From NCBI GenBank assembly GCA_016186905.1, contig JACPKS010000111.1, positions 1-64,000 of the forward strand: a stretch of 64,000 nt of DNA, given 5' to 3'. This stretch comes from Deltaproteobacteria bacterium (GTDB taxonomy: Bacteria; Bdellovibrionota; UBA1018; UBA923). Every line of letters begins with the position of its first letter. The first letter of the stretch is position 1. The notes beneath the pieces were generated by a model, which saw only the letters and a list, made by a program, of their open reading frames with translations, did not search any database and was not told where the DNA came from. Made by a program: the position numbers and the translations under genes. Positions 51,696 through 59,449 of this stretch are shown here, in pieces.

Positions 51696-52922
51696 TCAAG
51701 AGTGCGCCAAAGAAGCAACTACGACGTCACTCCCCTTGATCGCCAACGCGGAATCGCCGCGCAGCATGCGCAAAAGCTCGTCGCCGATGAGATCGCACGC
51801 GCCCTGGGCGAGAATTCCTTTTTTCACGAAATCCGCGGGCGTTTCGAAACGCTCGCGCAGCAGCCCTAGCGCCTGTTCCTGCGAAAGCAGGAATTTCGGC
51901 GCGATCTCATGCCGGTCAGCCAGCACCCGCAAAAAACACATCAGCACCTCGAGTGCGCGACCTTCATCGGGAAGCGCGGTCTCGATCGACGGCACCGGCG
52001 GGAGCTCGCGCTCCGGAATTTTCGCCGCCGCGTGAATCGCGTCCAAAATCGCCTGCCCGCTGTGCTTGAGTTCCCCTTTGTTCAGTCCGCGGAAAGCGCT
52101 CAAGTGCGCGAGGTCCGAAGGGCGCACGTTCGCCAGCGCCGCGATCAGGTCGTCGTCGGCGACCCATTTTCTGGGAATGTCGAGCTCGCGCACGCGGCGC
52201 TCCCTCCACCTCACGAGCGCGACGAGCGTCGCATAGCCGCGGCGATCGGTCTGGCGGTTGCGCACGATCTTGCGCGCCATTTCCTCGGGCGCGGGCTCGA
52301 ACACGCGCCCGTCTTCATACTTGGCGGAGAGCTCGAAGCCCCAGCGTTTGCGTCCGCGCGAATCCAGCCGCGCGAAAAGTTTTTCGGCTAGCGGGATGAG
52401 ATATTCGACGTCCTGGTGCGCGTACTTGGAGAGCTGCGCCGGAAGCGGCCGCACCGTCCAGTCGGTGCGTGCGTGGCCCTTCGCGAGCGAAATGCCAAGG
52501 AGCTCTTTGGTGAGTTTCGCAAGCCCCGGCGCCTCGCCGAAGCCGCAAAGCGAAGCTCCGGCCGCCGTGTCGAAGCTCGGCCGTGCGGTCATTCCAAAGC
52601 TGGAATAGAGGCACTCTTGATCGGCCTGCGCCGCGTGCAGGATCTTCAGCGTCTTCTCGCCCGCGAACACGTCGAGAAGCGGTTTCAACTCCTCGTTCTT
52701 GAGCGCCAGCGGATCAACGAGCCACGACTCGGCGCGCGTCGCGATCTGGATGAGCGCCACGATCGGAAAAAACGTCCGCTCGCGGATGAATTCCGTGTCG
52801 ATCGCGATCATCGGAAGGTCTTCGCCCTCGGCGGGGAGCGCCGAGAGTTTGTCGGCGAGCGCGAGAACGTCTTCGGGCGTCTCGACGAGTTTTTCGTGAT
52901 GATGGAAATTTTTTTCGCTCAC
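51696..52922 (-). CDS. rnd: Ribonuclease D
   Basis: 3'-5' exoribonuclease of the DEDDy class involved in tRNA and small RNA 3' maturation. 408 aa. Exo I is IDTEFIRERT with Asp42 and Glu44, Exo II is ILHAAQADQECL, and Exo III is YAHQDVEYLIPL with Tyr and Asp. Two HRDC-like helical regions follow (RWREREVREL-like block and the last 100 residues). Length is slightly above E. coli RNase D. It is divergent from the UDG gene, 44 nt between starts. Confidence 0.9.
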   Translation of the reverse strand: MSEKNFHHHEKLVETPEDVLALADKLSALPAEGEDLPMIAIDTEFIRERTFFPIVALIQIATRAESWLVDPLALKNEELKPLLDVFAGEKTLKILHAAQADQECLYSSFGMTARPSFDTAAGASLCGFGEAPGLAKLTKELLGISLAKGHARTDWTVRPLPAQLSKYAHQDVEYLIPLAEKLFARLDSRGRKRWGFELSAKYEDGRVFEPAPEEMARKIVRNRQTDRRGYATLVALVRWRERRVRELDIPRKWVADDDLIAALANVRPSDLAHLSAFRGLNKGELKHSGQAILDAIHAAAKIPERELPPVPSIETALPDEGRALEVLMCFLRVLADRHEIAPKFLLSQEQALGLLRERFETPADFVKKGILAQGACDLIGDELLRMLRGDSALAIKGSDVVVASLAHS

Positions 52923-52966
52923 GCGGGATTCCTGCTACGTTCTTCGGTTGTAGCACACGTGAAAAC

Positions 52967-53746
52967 ATGAAACCACATCGCGCTTCAGCGCCAATTTTAC
53001 CGCCCGTTTCGCCGCCGGTTTCGCCTCTTCTTACTCGACCTGCCCCAAAAGCGGTTGTCTCATGGTCCGCGCACCGCCGCCGCGTGGTCGAGTGCTCCCG
53101 CTGCCCTCGCCTGCGCGCGCACTGCCGCGCCGTCGCGCGCGAAAAACGAAAAGCCTTCGCTGCCGAGACGTACTGGGGCAAGCCCGTTCCGGCGTTCGGC
53201 GATCCCGATGCCGCGCTCGTGGTCGTCGGTCTGGCGCCAGCCGCGCACGGCGCGAACCGAACGGGCCGTATGTTCACCGGCGACCGTTCAGGCAAGTGGC
53301 TCTACCGCGCGCTTCACAAAGCGGGGTTCGCCAATCAGCCCGACTCGCGCTCGATTCACGACGGCTTGAAACTTCAGGGCGCCATCGTCACCGCGGCCGC
53401 ACGCTGCGCGCCACCCGGCAACAAGCCCACGCCGCGCGAGCTCGCGAACTGCTCCGAATACCTCAACTGGGAAATCGCTCGCCTCGCCAACGCGCGCGTT
53501 TATCTGGCACTTGGAAAAATCGCGTTCGACCGCGCGTACGCGCTGCTCAAAGCGCGGGGCCTCACGCTTCCCGCGCGCGCTCGGCCGAAGTTCGCGCATG
53601 GCGCGCGAGTCGAGCTTGGCGGCGGACGGTGGCTTCTCGCCTCGTATCATCCCAGCCAACAAAACACGTTCACCGGAAAACTCACTGAGCGGATGTTCGA
53701 CTCGGTTTTTCGCGAGGCGCGAAACCTGATACGGAAGGCGGCGTAA
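52967..53746 (+). CDS. Type 5 uracil-DNA glycosylase (UdgB)
   Basis: Removes uracil and other deaminated bases from DNA. 259 aa. Motif A GLAPAAHGANRTGRMFTGD (about 83-101) and motif B ASYHPSQQNTFTGKLT are diagnostic of family 5. Four Cys for a [4Fe-4S] cluster are present: C43-x2-C46, then one in AARCAPPGNK and one in ANCSEY. A Pro-rich 25-residue N-terminal extension precedes the core. The next gene starts on the base after its stop. Confidence 0.93.
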   Translation: MKPHRASAPILPPVSPPVSPLLTRPAPKAVVSWSAHRRRVVECSRCPRLRAHCRAVAREKRKAFAAETYWGKPVPAFGDPDAALVVVGLAPAAHGANRTGRMFTGDRSGKWLYRALHKAGFANQPDSRSIHDGLKLQGAIVTAAARCAPPGNKPTPRELANCSEYLNWEIARLANARVYLALGKIAFDRAYALLKARGLTLPARARPKFAHGARVELGGGRWLLASYHPSQQNTFTGKLTERMFDSVFREARNLIRKAA

Positions 53747-54514
53747 TTGGATAACAAAGCGCGCACGACAATGCACAGGGGCAATGATCTGCGCAGTGAC
53801 ACCGATCTGCACAGGGCCCATAACCGGGCGATTTTTCCGGCTTCGATGTTCCTGATCACCCTTTCCCTGTTAAACCCTCGTCCGCTTCACGCCGCGCCAA
53901 ATCCGCTTCGTACCACGCGGCCGCAAAAGGAAATCGTGACCTTTCGCGCGGCCCCTCTTCGAGACGGCGCCGTTACGTTCTCGCTCGGATTCACCCTCGG
54001 CACGCACGAAGGAAAAGCATCGGCGGCGCGCGCCGAGGTCGCCGCGGAACTCGCGCCGTTTTCGGTCCGCGGCGGATTCATCGAAGTGCCCATCGCGTCG
54101 CTTTCCTCCGACGATGCGAAACGCGACTGTCACACGCGAGAAGCCCTCGGGCTCGATTACGCGAAGTCGGATTTCCCCGGCAGCCACGTCTGCGAAGACG
54201 GCAAGCTTCCGAGCGAAGGGAAAAACGCGGTCGCGTTCCCGACGATCCGCTTCGACATCGCAAGCGTCACCGCACCCGACGCCGCCGGCAACGCCGTCGC
54301 CAGGGGCAAGTGGACCATCCATGGAGTTACGCGCGAGAGCACACCGATTCCAATTACGATCACGCCTCTGCTCGGCAAGAAAGCCGCTTTCCGCGTGCAT
54401 GGCTCAGCATCGCTTTCGCTCAAGGAGTACGGCATCGCAGTGAAGAATTTTCTGCTGATCTCAGTGAGCGACAGCGTAATGGTGAACTTTGATTTAATTT
54501 TTGAGGAAAAATAG
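53747..54514 (+). CDS. YceI-like periplasmic protein
   Basis: 255 aa, lipocalin-like YceI fold proposed to bind isoprenoid lipids. TTG 53747 follows the UDG stop directly with GGAAGG upstream; an ATG at 53846 would give a shorter form starting at its own signal peptide (MFLITLSLLNPRPLHAA). YceI features: FSVRGGFIEVPIASLSSDD (one beta-rich block), KSDFPGSHV, IRFDIASV, and GKWTIHGVTRE near 178. The last strand ends MVNFDLIFEEK. The true start is uncertain. Confidence 0.72.
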   Translation: MDNKARTTMHRGNDLRSDTDLHRAHNRAIFPASMFLITLSLLNPRPLHAAPNPLRTTRPQKEIVTFRAAPLRDGAVTFSLGFTLGTHEGKASAARAEVAAELAPFSVRGGFIEVPIASLSSDDAKRDCHTREALGLDYAKSDFPGSHVCEDGKLPSEGKNAVAFPTIRFDIASVTAPDAAGNAVARGKWTIHGVTRESTPIPITITPLLGKKAAFRVHGSASLSLKEYGIAVKNFLLISVSDSVMVNFDLIFEEK

Positions 54515-54570
54515 AAGGTTACGTGTTTTCACCTGTCACGTGACATCCGAATGTCTCGGTCAGGTATCGA

Positions 54571-54789
54571 CTATGGCTTCGCAAATTCTTCGCGACAGTC
54601 TCGCACGAAGCCCTTCATGCAGGCTCGGTATTCATCGCGCGAGGAAGATTGAATCTTCGCGGTTTTTTCAGCGGAGCACACCGCAGGAGCTGCGGCCAAG
54701 CGCGCGCAACTCTGGCCTATCGTATCGTCTGCCGCAAGCAGCGAAGGCGACGTCAGCATCAGACCCGCGATCACAAAAAGAACTTTCAT
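54571..54789 (-). CDS. Small secreted Cys-containing protein
   Basis: 72 aa from ATG 54789, preceded by GAGGATG. Signal peptide MKVLFVIAGLMLTSPSLLAA is followed by a mature peptide of about 52 residues with four Cys (SCARLAAAPAVC, then RACMKGFVRDC), two pairs that could form disulfides as in small helical hairpins. It is downstream of the 54800 gene on the same strand. No family recognised. Confidence 0.6.
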   Translation of the reverse strand: MKVLFVIAGLMLTSPSLLAADDTIGQSCARLAAAPAVCSAEKTAKIQSSSRDEYRACMKGFVRDCREEFAKP

Positions 54790-54799
54790 GTCATCCTCA

Positions 54800-55612
54800 T
54801 CACAGTCTCTCAACGAAGAATGTCTTCACTATAGTAAGAGTTGGAAAATAAAGAGTCGCGTTCGTCATTTCCTTGGAGAGACCGTAATAAACCAAACTCA
54901 TGGGCTCGTTGCCGATCTCAGTCGCGGATTGATGATCCCTTAGCACCGATTTTAAGGATTTCAGCGTGCCGTCCGGCTGAACCAAAGGGATGTTCATCTC
55001 GAGAACCTCTCCGTTCATCAGTGGCAATGTTTGCTTTTGCTGCTCATCGAAATAATCGTGCAGCGCCTTTTTGCCGAGGCCATCCATTTCCGCAGTGAAA
55101 ATGACGGCGGTTTCAGAAAGAGTTCCGTGTAAACTGAAGGAAGCGATCAGCGTTTTGGTTTTGTACTCCTGATCCGATTTGAAAATCAGCGGCACCGCGC
55201 TGCCAGAGTCATGATTCAAGGATTTTACGATCAGCCGGTTGGTGCGTTTCTCTTGCGACGGAATTGAAAAATCAAAAAACTGGGCGAACCGATAATCTTG
55301 CGGCCCTGTCGCCTTCACTTTCTGGTTAACACTGTTATCGATCCATGCTCTCAGATCAGCGTCCTGAGTGCCCTCCACTGTAAATGCGGTTTCAGAATCC
55401 CCTTTGCAGTTGTCGAGCCTGATAAAGCCTGGCGTGAATGAATCATAGGAAGCGCCAGCCGATTTCGCACTTCGCTCGGTAATGTATCCAACGTAAGCCT
55501 CACACCTATAGTTCTTCAGCACTGACGTCTGTCTAATGACAAGCCGTTCGCCGGCCCACGATGGCGCGGCGGCTGAAATCAAAATCGCGAGTAGAAAGGC
55601 TGACTTCTTCAT
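54800..55612 (-). CDS. Exported protein of unknown function
   Basis: 270 aa from ATG 55612 (MKKSAFLLAILISAAAPSWA-G signal peptide). The mature part is beta-rich with a single internal Cys pair (NYRCEAYVG, LDNCKGDS) and Asn/Lys/Asp-rich strands. There is no lipobox, barrel signature or catalytic motif. It is AT-richer than the housekeeping genes. The end overlaps the region upstream of the 72-aa secreted protein, so the two may be cotranscribed. Unrecognised. Confidence 0.6.
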   Translation of the reverse strand: MKKSAFLLAILISAAAPSWAGERLVIRQTSVLKNYRCEAYVGYITERSAKSAGASYDSFTPGFIRLDNCKGDSETAFTVEGTQDADLRAWIDNSVNQKVKATGPQDYRFAQFFDFSIPSQEKRTNRLIVKSLNHDSGSAVPLIFKSDQEYKTKTLIASFSLHGTLSETAVIFTAEMDGLGKKALHDYFDEQQKQTLPLMNGEVLEMNIPLVQPDGTLKSLKSVLRDHQSATEIGNEPMSLVYYGLSKEMTNATLYFPTLTIVKTFFVERL

Positions 55613-55832
55613 ATAGGCTCTGGGCTTAATTCTGCACCTTACATGCCACGGCCAGCTCACCTATAAGCACGCCTCGCACACGCCACGGCCGCGCCAACCT
55701 GACACCCGTCGAACCCTTAGACACTATCCCTTGCTTACATTCCGCTTTAAATTCCCTAAAATCGCGCGCTTTCGCGCGCGTGTTCTTGGCACGCGACGTG
55801 CTTTGTCTAACCGCAGAGAGATTATATTTGTA

Positions 55833-55853
55833 GCGTCGCACGGCATGCGACGC
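55833..55853 (+). repeat. Palindrome just upstream of a secreted-protein gene
   Basis: GCGTCGCA-CGGCA-TGCGACGC, a perfect 8-bp stem, 8 nt before the ribosome site of the next gene. Its core GCACGGCATGCG resembles the GCATGGCATGCG core of the tandem repeats at 41041, with compensatory stem changes. Confidence 0.65.
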
Positions 55854-55871
55854 CGACGTAAGGAGAGAACC

Positions 55872-56701
55872 ATGAAAAATCCCTGATCGCCATTTCCATG
55901 CTTGCCGCTTTTACTGCCCAATCCGCGCCCGCGTTCGCCGGATGCGCGGAACTCTATAAAGAAGCAGCCCTTAAGCGCGACGGTAATCAAGACATCGCAT
56001 TCATCTTCGGCATGAACCTATTTGTTGGCGTTCCAACTGCGATTGCCCTAGCACCCGCTGGCATTGTTGCAACGTTTGGATACGTTGGAGCCGAGTGGTA
56101 TCTCCTCACGAAGATCAATTCTAAATTTAAGGTCGGACATGAGCTGCTGCCTAACAGCCTCGAAAAAGTGAGCCACGTCCTCAAGCACGATCCTCTCGAA
56201 GGCGCGAATGACGTCGTTTATTTCCACGATTCCGTGATGAAGTCCTACTACCGCATCATGGGCAAGGCCATCAGGAAAGGCCGCGTTCCGAGCGACACGC
56301 AGCCGCTTTCCGGCGAAGAGCTTGAAGCGCGAACCACGCGAATTCTCGAAGAGGCGGAATCAAAAAACACGTTCTGTCCTGTCGTTAAACGCAAGGACGG
56401 AACCGATAAGCAGGTCCTTTTCACGCAGACCGCGATCCGCGATTTCGTGCTGGCGAAAATCCTCGCCGATGACGGCGTTGAGCTTCATAACCTGAGCACG
56501 ATCCTGCGTGAACTCAAGGACGACGCGGTCGGAGGCATCGCGAAAGGCTTCGACGCGACCAAGGAAGCGCTGAAAAAACTTTTCCGCAAGAACGACAAAC
56601 AGGCGAAGACTGACGTGTCTGAAGCAGAACTTAAGAAAGTGGATGCGGTCAACGGCGCCGTGAACCACGAAGCTTCGCACGACTCGCAGATCGCGAAGTA
56701 G
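55872..56701 (+). CDS. Secreted protein with a frameshift in its signal peptide
   Basis: A strong ribosome site AGGAGAG (55861-55867) precedes ATG 55872, but the frame from that ATG stops after four codons (MKNP). The long frame lies one base off and its first ATG, at 55898, has no ribosome site. Adding one A to the five-A run at 55875-55879 would join them as MKKSLIAISMLAAFTAQSA, a perfect signal peptide ending AFA-G. The mature part has a hydrophobic hairpin (NLFVGVPTAIALAPAGIVA) and a charged helical C-terminus. Either a sequencing error, an inactivated gene, or slippage-controlled expression. No family recognised. Confidence 0.65.
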
Positions 56702-56716
56702 TAGTTCCAAAAAAAA

Positions 56717-56798
56717 CCCGGCTGTAAGCACGTTTTGCGAAACCATAGCCCCTCCCGGGGCGTGTTGAGCAAAACTGCGTCAGCCGGGGGGATTTTTT
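56717..56798 (+). terminator. Nested hairpin terminator
   Basis: Outer stem CCCGGCTG (56717-56724) with CAGCCGGG (56781-56788), middle stem GTTTTGC (56732-56738) with GCAAAAC (56769-56775), inner stem GCCCC with GGGGC (56748-56761), followed by TTTTTT at 56793. Much larger than a simple terminator. Confidence 0.65.
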
Positions 56799-56851
56799 AT
56801 TGAGTAAAACCTGCTAACAGGCAGGATGCTTTAAAATTTCAGAAGACCTGC

Positions 56852-56945
56852 GAATCGGCCAGCGGCCTGGCTCTCGTTTCCGCCCGCTACGCGCAGGAAG
56901 CGCTATTCGCGAGCGGCAAATGTTCGCCAGGCCGTTGGCCGATTC
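56852..56945. repeat. Inverted-repeat element 1
   Basis: Arms GAATCGGCCAGCGGCCTGGC (56852-56871) and GCCAGGCCGTTGGCCGATTC (56926-56945) pair over 20 bp with one G-T. The loop contains GCTACGCGCAGGAAGCGCTA, which reappears reversed in element 2. Confidence 0.75.
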
Positions 56946-56981
56946 TATTTCAAAATATTCGCATAGTGCCAAATATGAAAA

Positions 56982-57072
56982 CACCAAGCCTGCCGGTTGG
57001 CGGACATTTTTGCGAGCGCATAGCGCTCCTGCGCGTAGCGAGCAAAAATGGGAGCCAGACGGCAGGCTTGGT
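56982..57072. repeat. Inverted-repeat element 2, at the gltX stop
   Basis: Arms ACCAAGCCTGCCG and CGGCAGGCTTGGT (13 bp, extended by TGGC/GCCA past two mismatches). Inner stems are CATTTTTGC/GCAAAAATG (57005-57050) and GAGCGC-ATA-GCGCTC (57014-57028). Its outer arm runs into the gltX stop codon. Homologous to element 1 in inverted orientation. Confidence 0.75.
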
Positions 57073-58652
57073 TATTTCAGTATGTCTGCATATCTCTTAA
57101 GCCTCGCGAACACGAGCGGCGCCGGCAAACGAGCGATCACGTCGAAGAGCTGGGGACCTACCGTCGAACCCGTCAGAAAAAACCGCGTCGGCTGCGCAAG
57201 CTCCACGAGCTTCATCCCGAATCGATCGGCCGTCGCGCGATAAAGCATTTCCAATTTTTTGGGATCGATCCCCGCATCGAGCAGCACGCCGTCTTTCCAG
57301 GCGCCGCCACCGGTCAGGTGCTTGAGCTCCGACAGCACGTGCTCGAACACATCCGTGAGCCGCGCCTTGTTCCACTGCGCGGCCACCTCGGCATCGAGCG
57401 CGATCTCGCCCTCGAAAAGCAGCGGGCGCATCAGCACCGCGAGCTCCTTCAAGGTGCGTACTTTCTGTTTCGAAAGCCCGATCAGGCCCTGGATCGGAAG
57501 GGCTCTCAGCTTCTCGTCAAGCGCCGCTATTTCGCCGAAAGAACGCAGCTCCTCGCCGAAATCCTCAAGTAACGCTTCAGCCAGATCCTGATCAGACGTA
57601 AGGCGGATGTAGTGGCCGTTGAGCCACATGAGCTTTTCGACGTTGAAAACGGCGTTGGACTTGCCGATCTTCTCGAGCGTAAAAAAACGCACAAGCTCTT
57701 CCAGAGAAAACACTTCCTGGTCGCCGCGGCCCCATCCCAGGCGCGCAAGATAGTTGATCACCGCGTGCGGAAGATACCCTTCGGCGCGATACTGATTGGC
57801 GCTCACCGAGCCGTGGCGCTTGCTGAGTTTCTTCTTGTCCGCGCCCAAGATCATCGGAAGGTGCGCGAAAATCGGCGGCGGATATCCCAAAGCCTCAAAG
57901 ATCAAAACCTGCTTGGGCGTATTGTTGATGTGGTCGTCGCCGCGGATGATGTGGGTCATCTTGCCGTCGTAATCGTCGACGACGCAGGCGAGGTTGTAGG
58001 TCGGCGCTCCGTTGGCGCGCAAAATCACGAAATCCTCGATCTCCGAATTCTGAAACGCGATCCGTCCGCGGATCGCGTCGGTAAACGCCGTCTCGCCGCT
58101 TTTTGGAACCTTAAACCGGATGACCGCGGACCCGCGCGCCGGGTCGGGCTCGGCAGCACTTTTCTCCTCGCGCCGCATGTCGCTCCGCTGGCGCTCCAAT
58201 AAAAACAGTGCATCGGCACTGTTTTTCCGTCCTGGCTCGTGCGGCGACCCGTCTTTGGGCCGGCATTTGCCGCCGTACATCGGCTTCTTTCCCGCCGACT
58301 CGAACAGCTTGCGCTCGGCATCCAATTCTTCAGGAGAACAATAGCAATAATAGGCGTGGCCACTGCGCACCAGCTCCCGGCAGGCCTCGCGATAACGTTC
58401 AAAGCGCTGGCTTTGGAAGATCGGGCCCTCATCCCAATTCAATCCCAGCCACTGAAGCGACTTCAAAATATCCTCGGTGTAGATCGACTCGGAGCGGCCA
58501 GTGTCAGTGTCTTCGATGCGCAACACAAACTTCCCGCCGGTGTGCTTGGCAAAAAGGTAATTGAAGAGCGCGGTTCGAACACCTCCGATGTGCAGGTAAC
58601 CGGTTGGGGAAGGCGCGAAGCGTACGCGAACAGGCTGGGCGGATTCCGTCAT
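57072..58652 (-). CDS. gltX: Glutamyl-tRNA synthetase
   Basis: Class I synthetase charging tRNA-Glu. 526 aa. HIGH-type motif PTGYLHIGGVRTALF near residues 16-30, IIRGDDHINNTPKQ, and the KMSKS-type loop KKLSKRHGS are intact. A Cys/Tyr-rich block, YYCYCSPEELD, marks the zinc-site region. A roughly 45-residue charged insertion (about 130-175, PHEPGRKNSADALFLLERQ region) lengthens it beyond the usual 470-490 aa. It is divergent from rimP; the 3' end abuts a large hairpin. Confidence 0.95.
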   Translation of the reverse strand: MTESAQPVRVRFAPSPTGYLHIGGVRTALFNYLFAKHTGGKFVLRIEDTDTGRSESIYTEDILKSLQWLGLNWDEGPIFQSQRFERYREACRELVRSGHAYYCYCSPEELDAERKLFESAGKKPMYGGKCRPKDGSPHEPGRKNSADALFLLERQRSDMRREEKSAAEPDPARGSAVIRFKVPKSGETAFTDAIRGRIAFQNSEIEDFVILRANGAPTYNLACVVDDYDGKMTHIIRGDDHINNTPKQVLIFEALGYPPPIFAHLPMILGADKKKLSKRHGSVSANQYRAEGYLPHAVINYLARLGWGRGDQEVFSLEELVRFFTLEKIGKSNAVFNVEKLMWLNGHYIRLTSDQDLAEALLEDFGEELRSFGEIAALDEKLRALPIQGLIGLSKQKVRTLKELAVLMRPLLFEGEIALDAEVAAQWNKARLTDVFEHVLSELKHLTGGGAWKDGVLLDAGIDPKKLEMLYRATADRFGMKLVELAQPTRFFLTGSTVGPQLFDVIARLPAPLVFARLKRYADILK

Positions 58653-58785
58653 GATTGCCTTCGTTTAGCCTGCCGCCTGGAGCGCGGTCAATCTGATTAA
58701 TCTGCTTTTAAACTACCCTTAATCAAACTTGCACTCCCCGCACCAAGGTGCTAATTGTTTGGACAAATTACGGACGCACTTTCAT

Positions 58786-58816
58786 AAAGTGGGCCGCTAA
58801 AGCCCACTTTTTTTTT
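58786..58816 (+). terminator. Intrinsic terminator in the rimP leader (attenuator candidate)
   Basis: AAAGTGGGC (58786-58794), 7-nt loop, GCCCACTTT (58802-58810), then uninterrupted T to 58816. A perfect factor-independent terminator 46 nt before the rimP ATG. No gene on this strand ends just upstream (the neighbour gltX reads away), so it can only act on leader transcripts of rimP-nusA-infB. Confidence 0.8.
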
Positions 58817-58861
58817 GCCTGCGGGACTGAAAATACGGAGAACCCAGAGGACTTCATTGCG

Positions 58862-59434
58862 ATGACTAGTGTCAAAGCGAACAGTAAGGAGGCGCTCGAG
58901 CAGCTTCAACGCGAAGCCGAGAACATCCTCGCAACCTTGGGCTACGAAGTCGTGGCTCTTGAGCAGACGGCCGCCCCGAAATCCGGCGGCCGCACGCTGA
59001 CACTTTATATCGATTTTCCGCCCCCCGAAAACGCGGGCAGCGACGACCGGCGCATCAGCCTTGAAGATTGCCTGGCCGCCAACAAAGCGGTTGACGAGCT
59101 TTTCGAAACCACGCCGCTGCTCGACGGCTCTTACAACCTCGACGTGAGCAGCCCCGGTGTTGAGCGCCCGCTTCGCAAGGCGCGGGATTACGCGCGCTTT
59201 CGCGGACGCAAGGTTCGCCTGCATACGTTTCGTCCGCTTGAGGAATCCGAAAGCGAAAACCCGGTCTACTGGACCAAGAACCGCAAACAGAAAAATTTCG
59301 TCGGCCGTCTGGAAGGGCTAACTTCGGGCGGCGACAAGGTCAAGGTGAGCGTGGACGGAGCGATGGTGGCGGTGCCGCTATCGCTGATCGCCAAGGCGCA
59401 CCTTGAATTTACGCCACCTGATTTAGAAGGATGA
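58862..59434 (+). CDS. rimP: Ribosome maturation factor RimP
   Basis: Needed for 30S subunit maturation. 190 aa from ATG 58862; in-frame codons upstream run through the terminator and are leader. The N-terminal domain has AENILATLGYEVVALE and LTLYIDFP. The signature YNLDVSSPGVERPLRK lies near the middle, and the C-terminal SH3-like domain includes KNFVGRLEGL. GAGGA stands about 12 nt upstream, a little far. It is first in rimP-nusA-infB-rbfA, the conserved translation/transcription operon. Confidence 0.93.
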   Translation: MTSVKANSKEALEQLQREAENILATLGYEVVALEQTAAPKSGGRTLTLYIDFPPPENAGSDDRRISLEDCLAANKAVDELFETTPLLDGSYNLDVSSPGVERPLRKARDYARFRGRKVRLHTFRPLEESESENPVYWTKNRKQKNFVGRLEGLTSGGDKVKVSVDGAMVAVPLSLIAKAHLEFTPPDLEG

Positions 59435-59449
59435 GCAAGAGGAGAGGAC

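Larger units (their letters stand above)
56702..57071. other. 370-nt gene-free stretch with three hairpin structures
   Basis: No gene is seen. It holds a nested terminator-like structure (56717-56798) and two large inverted-repeat elements (56852-56945 and 56982-57072), described separately. Confidence 0.8.
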
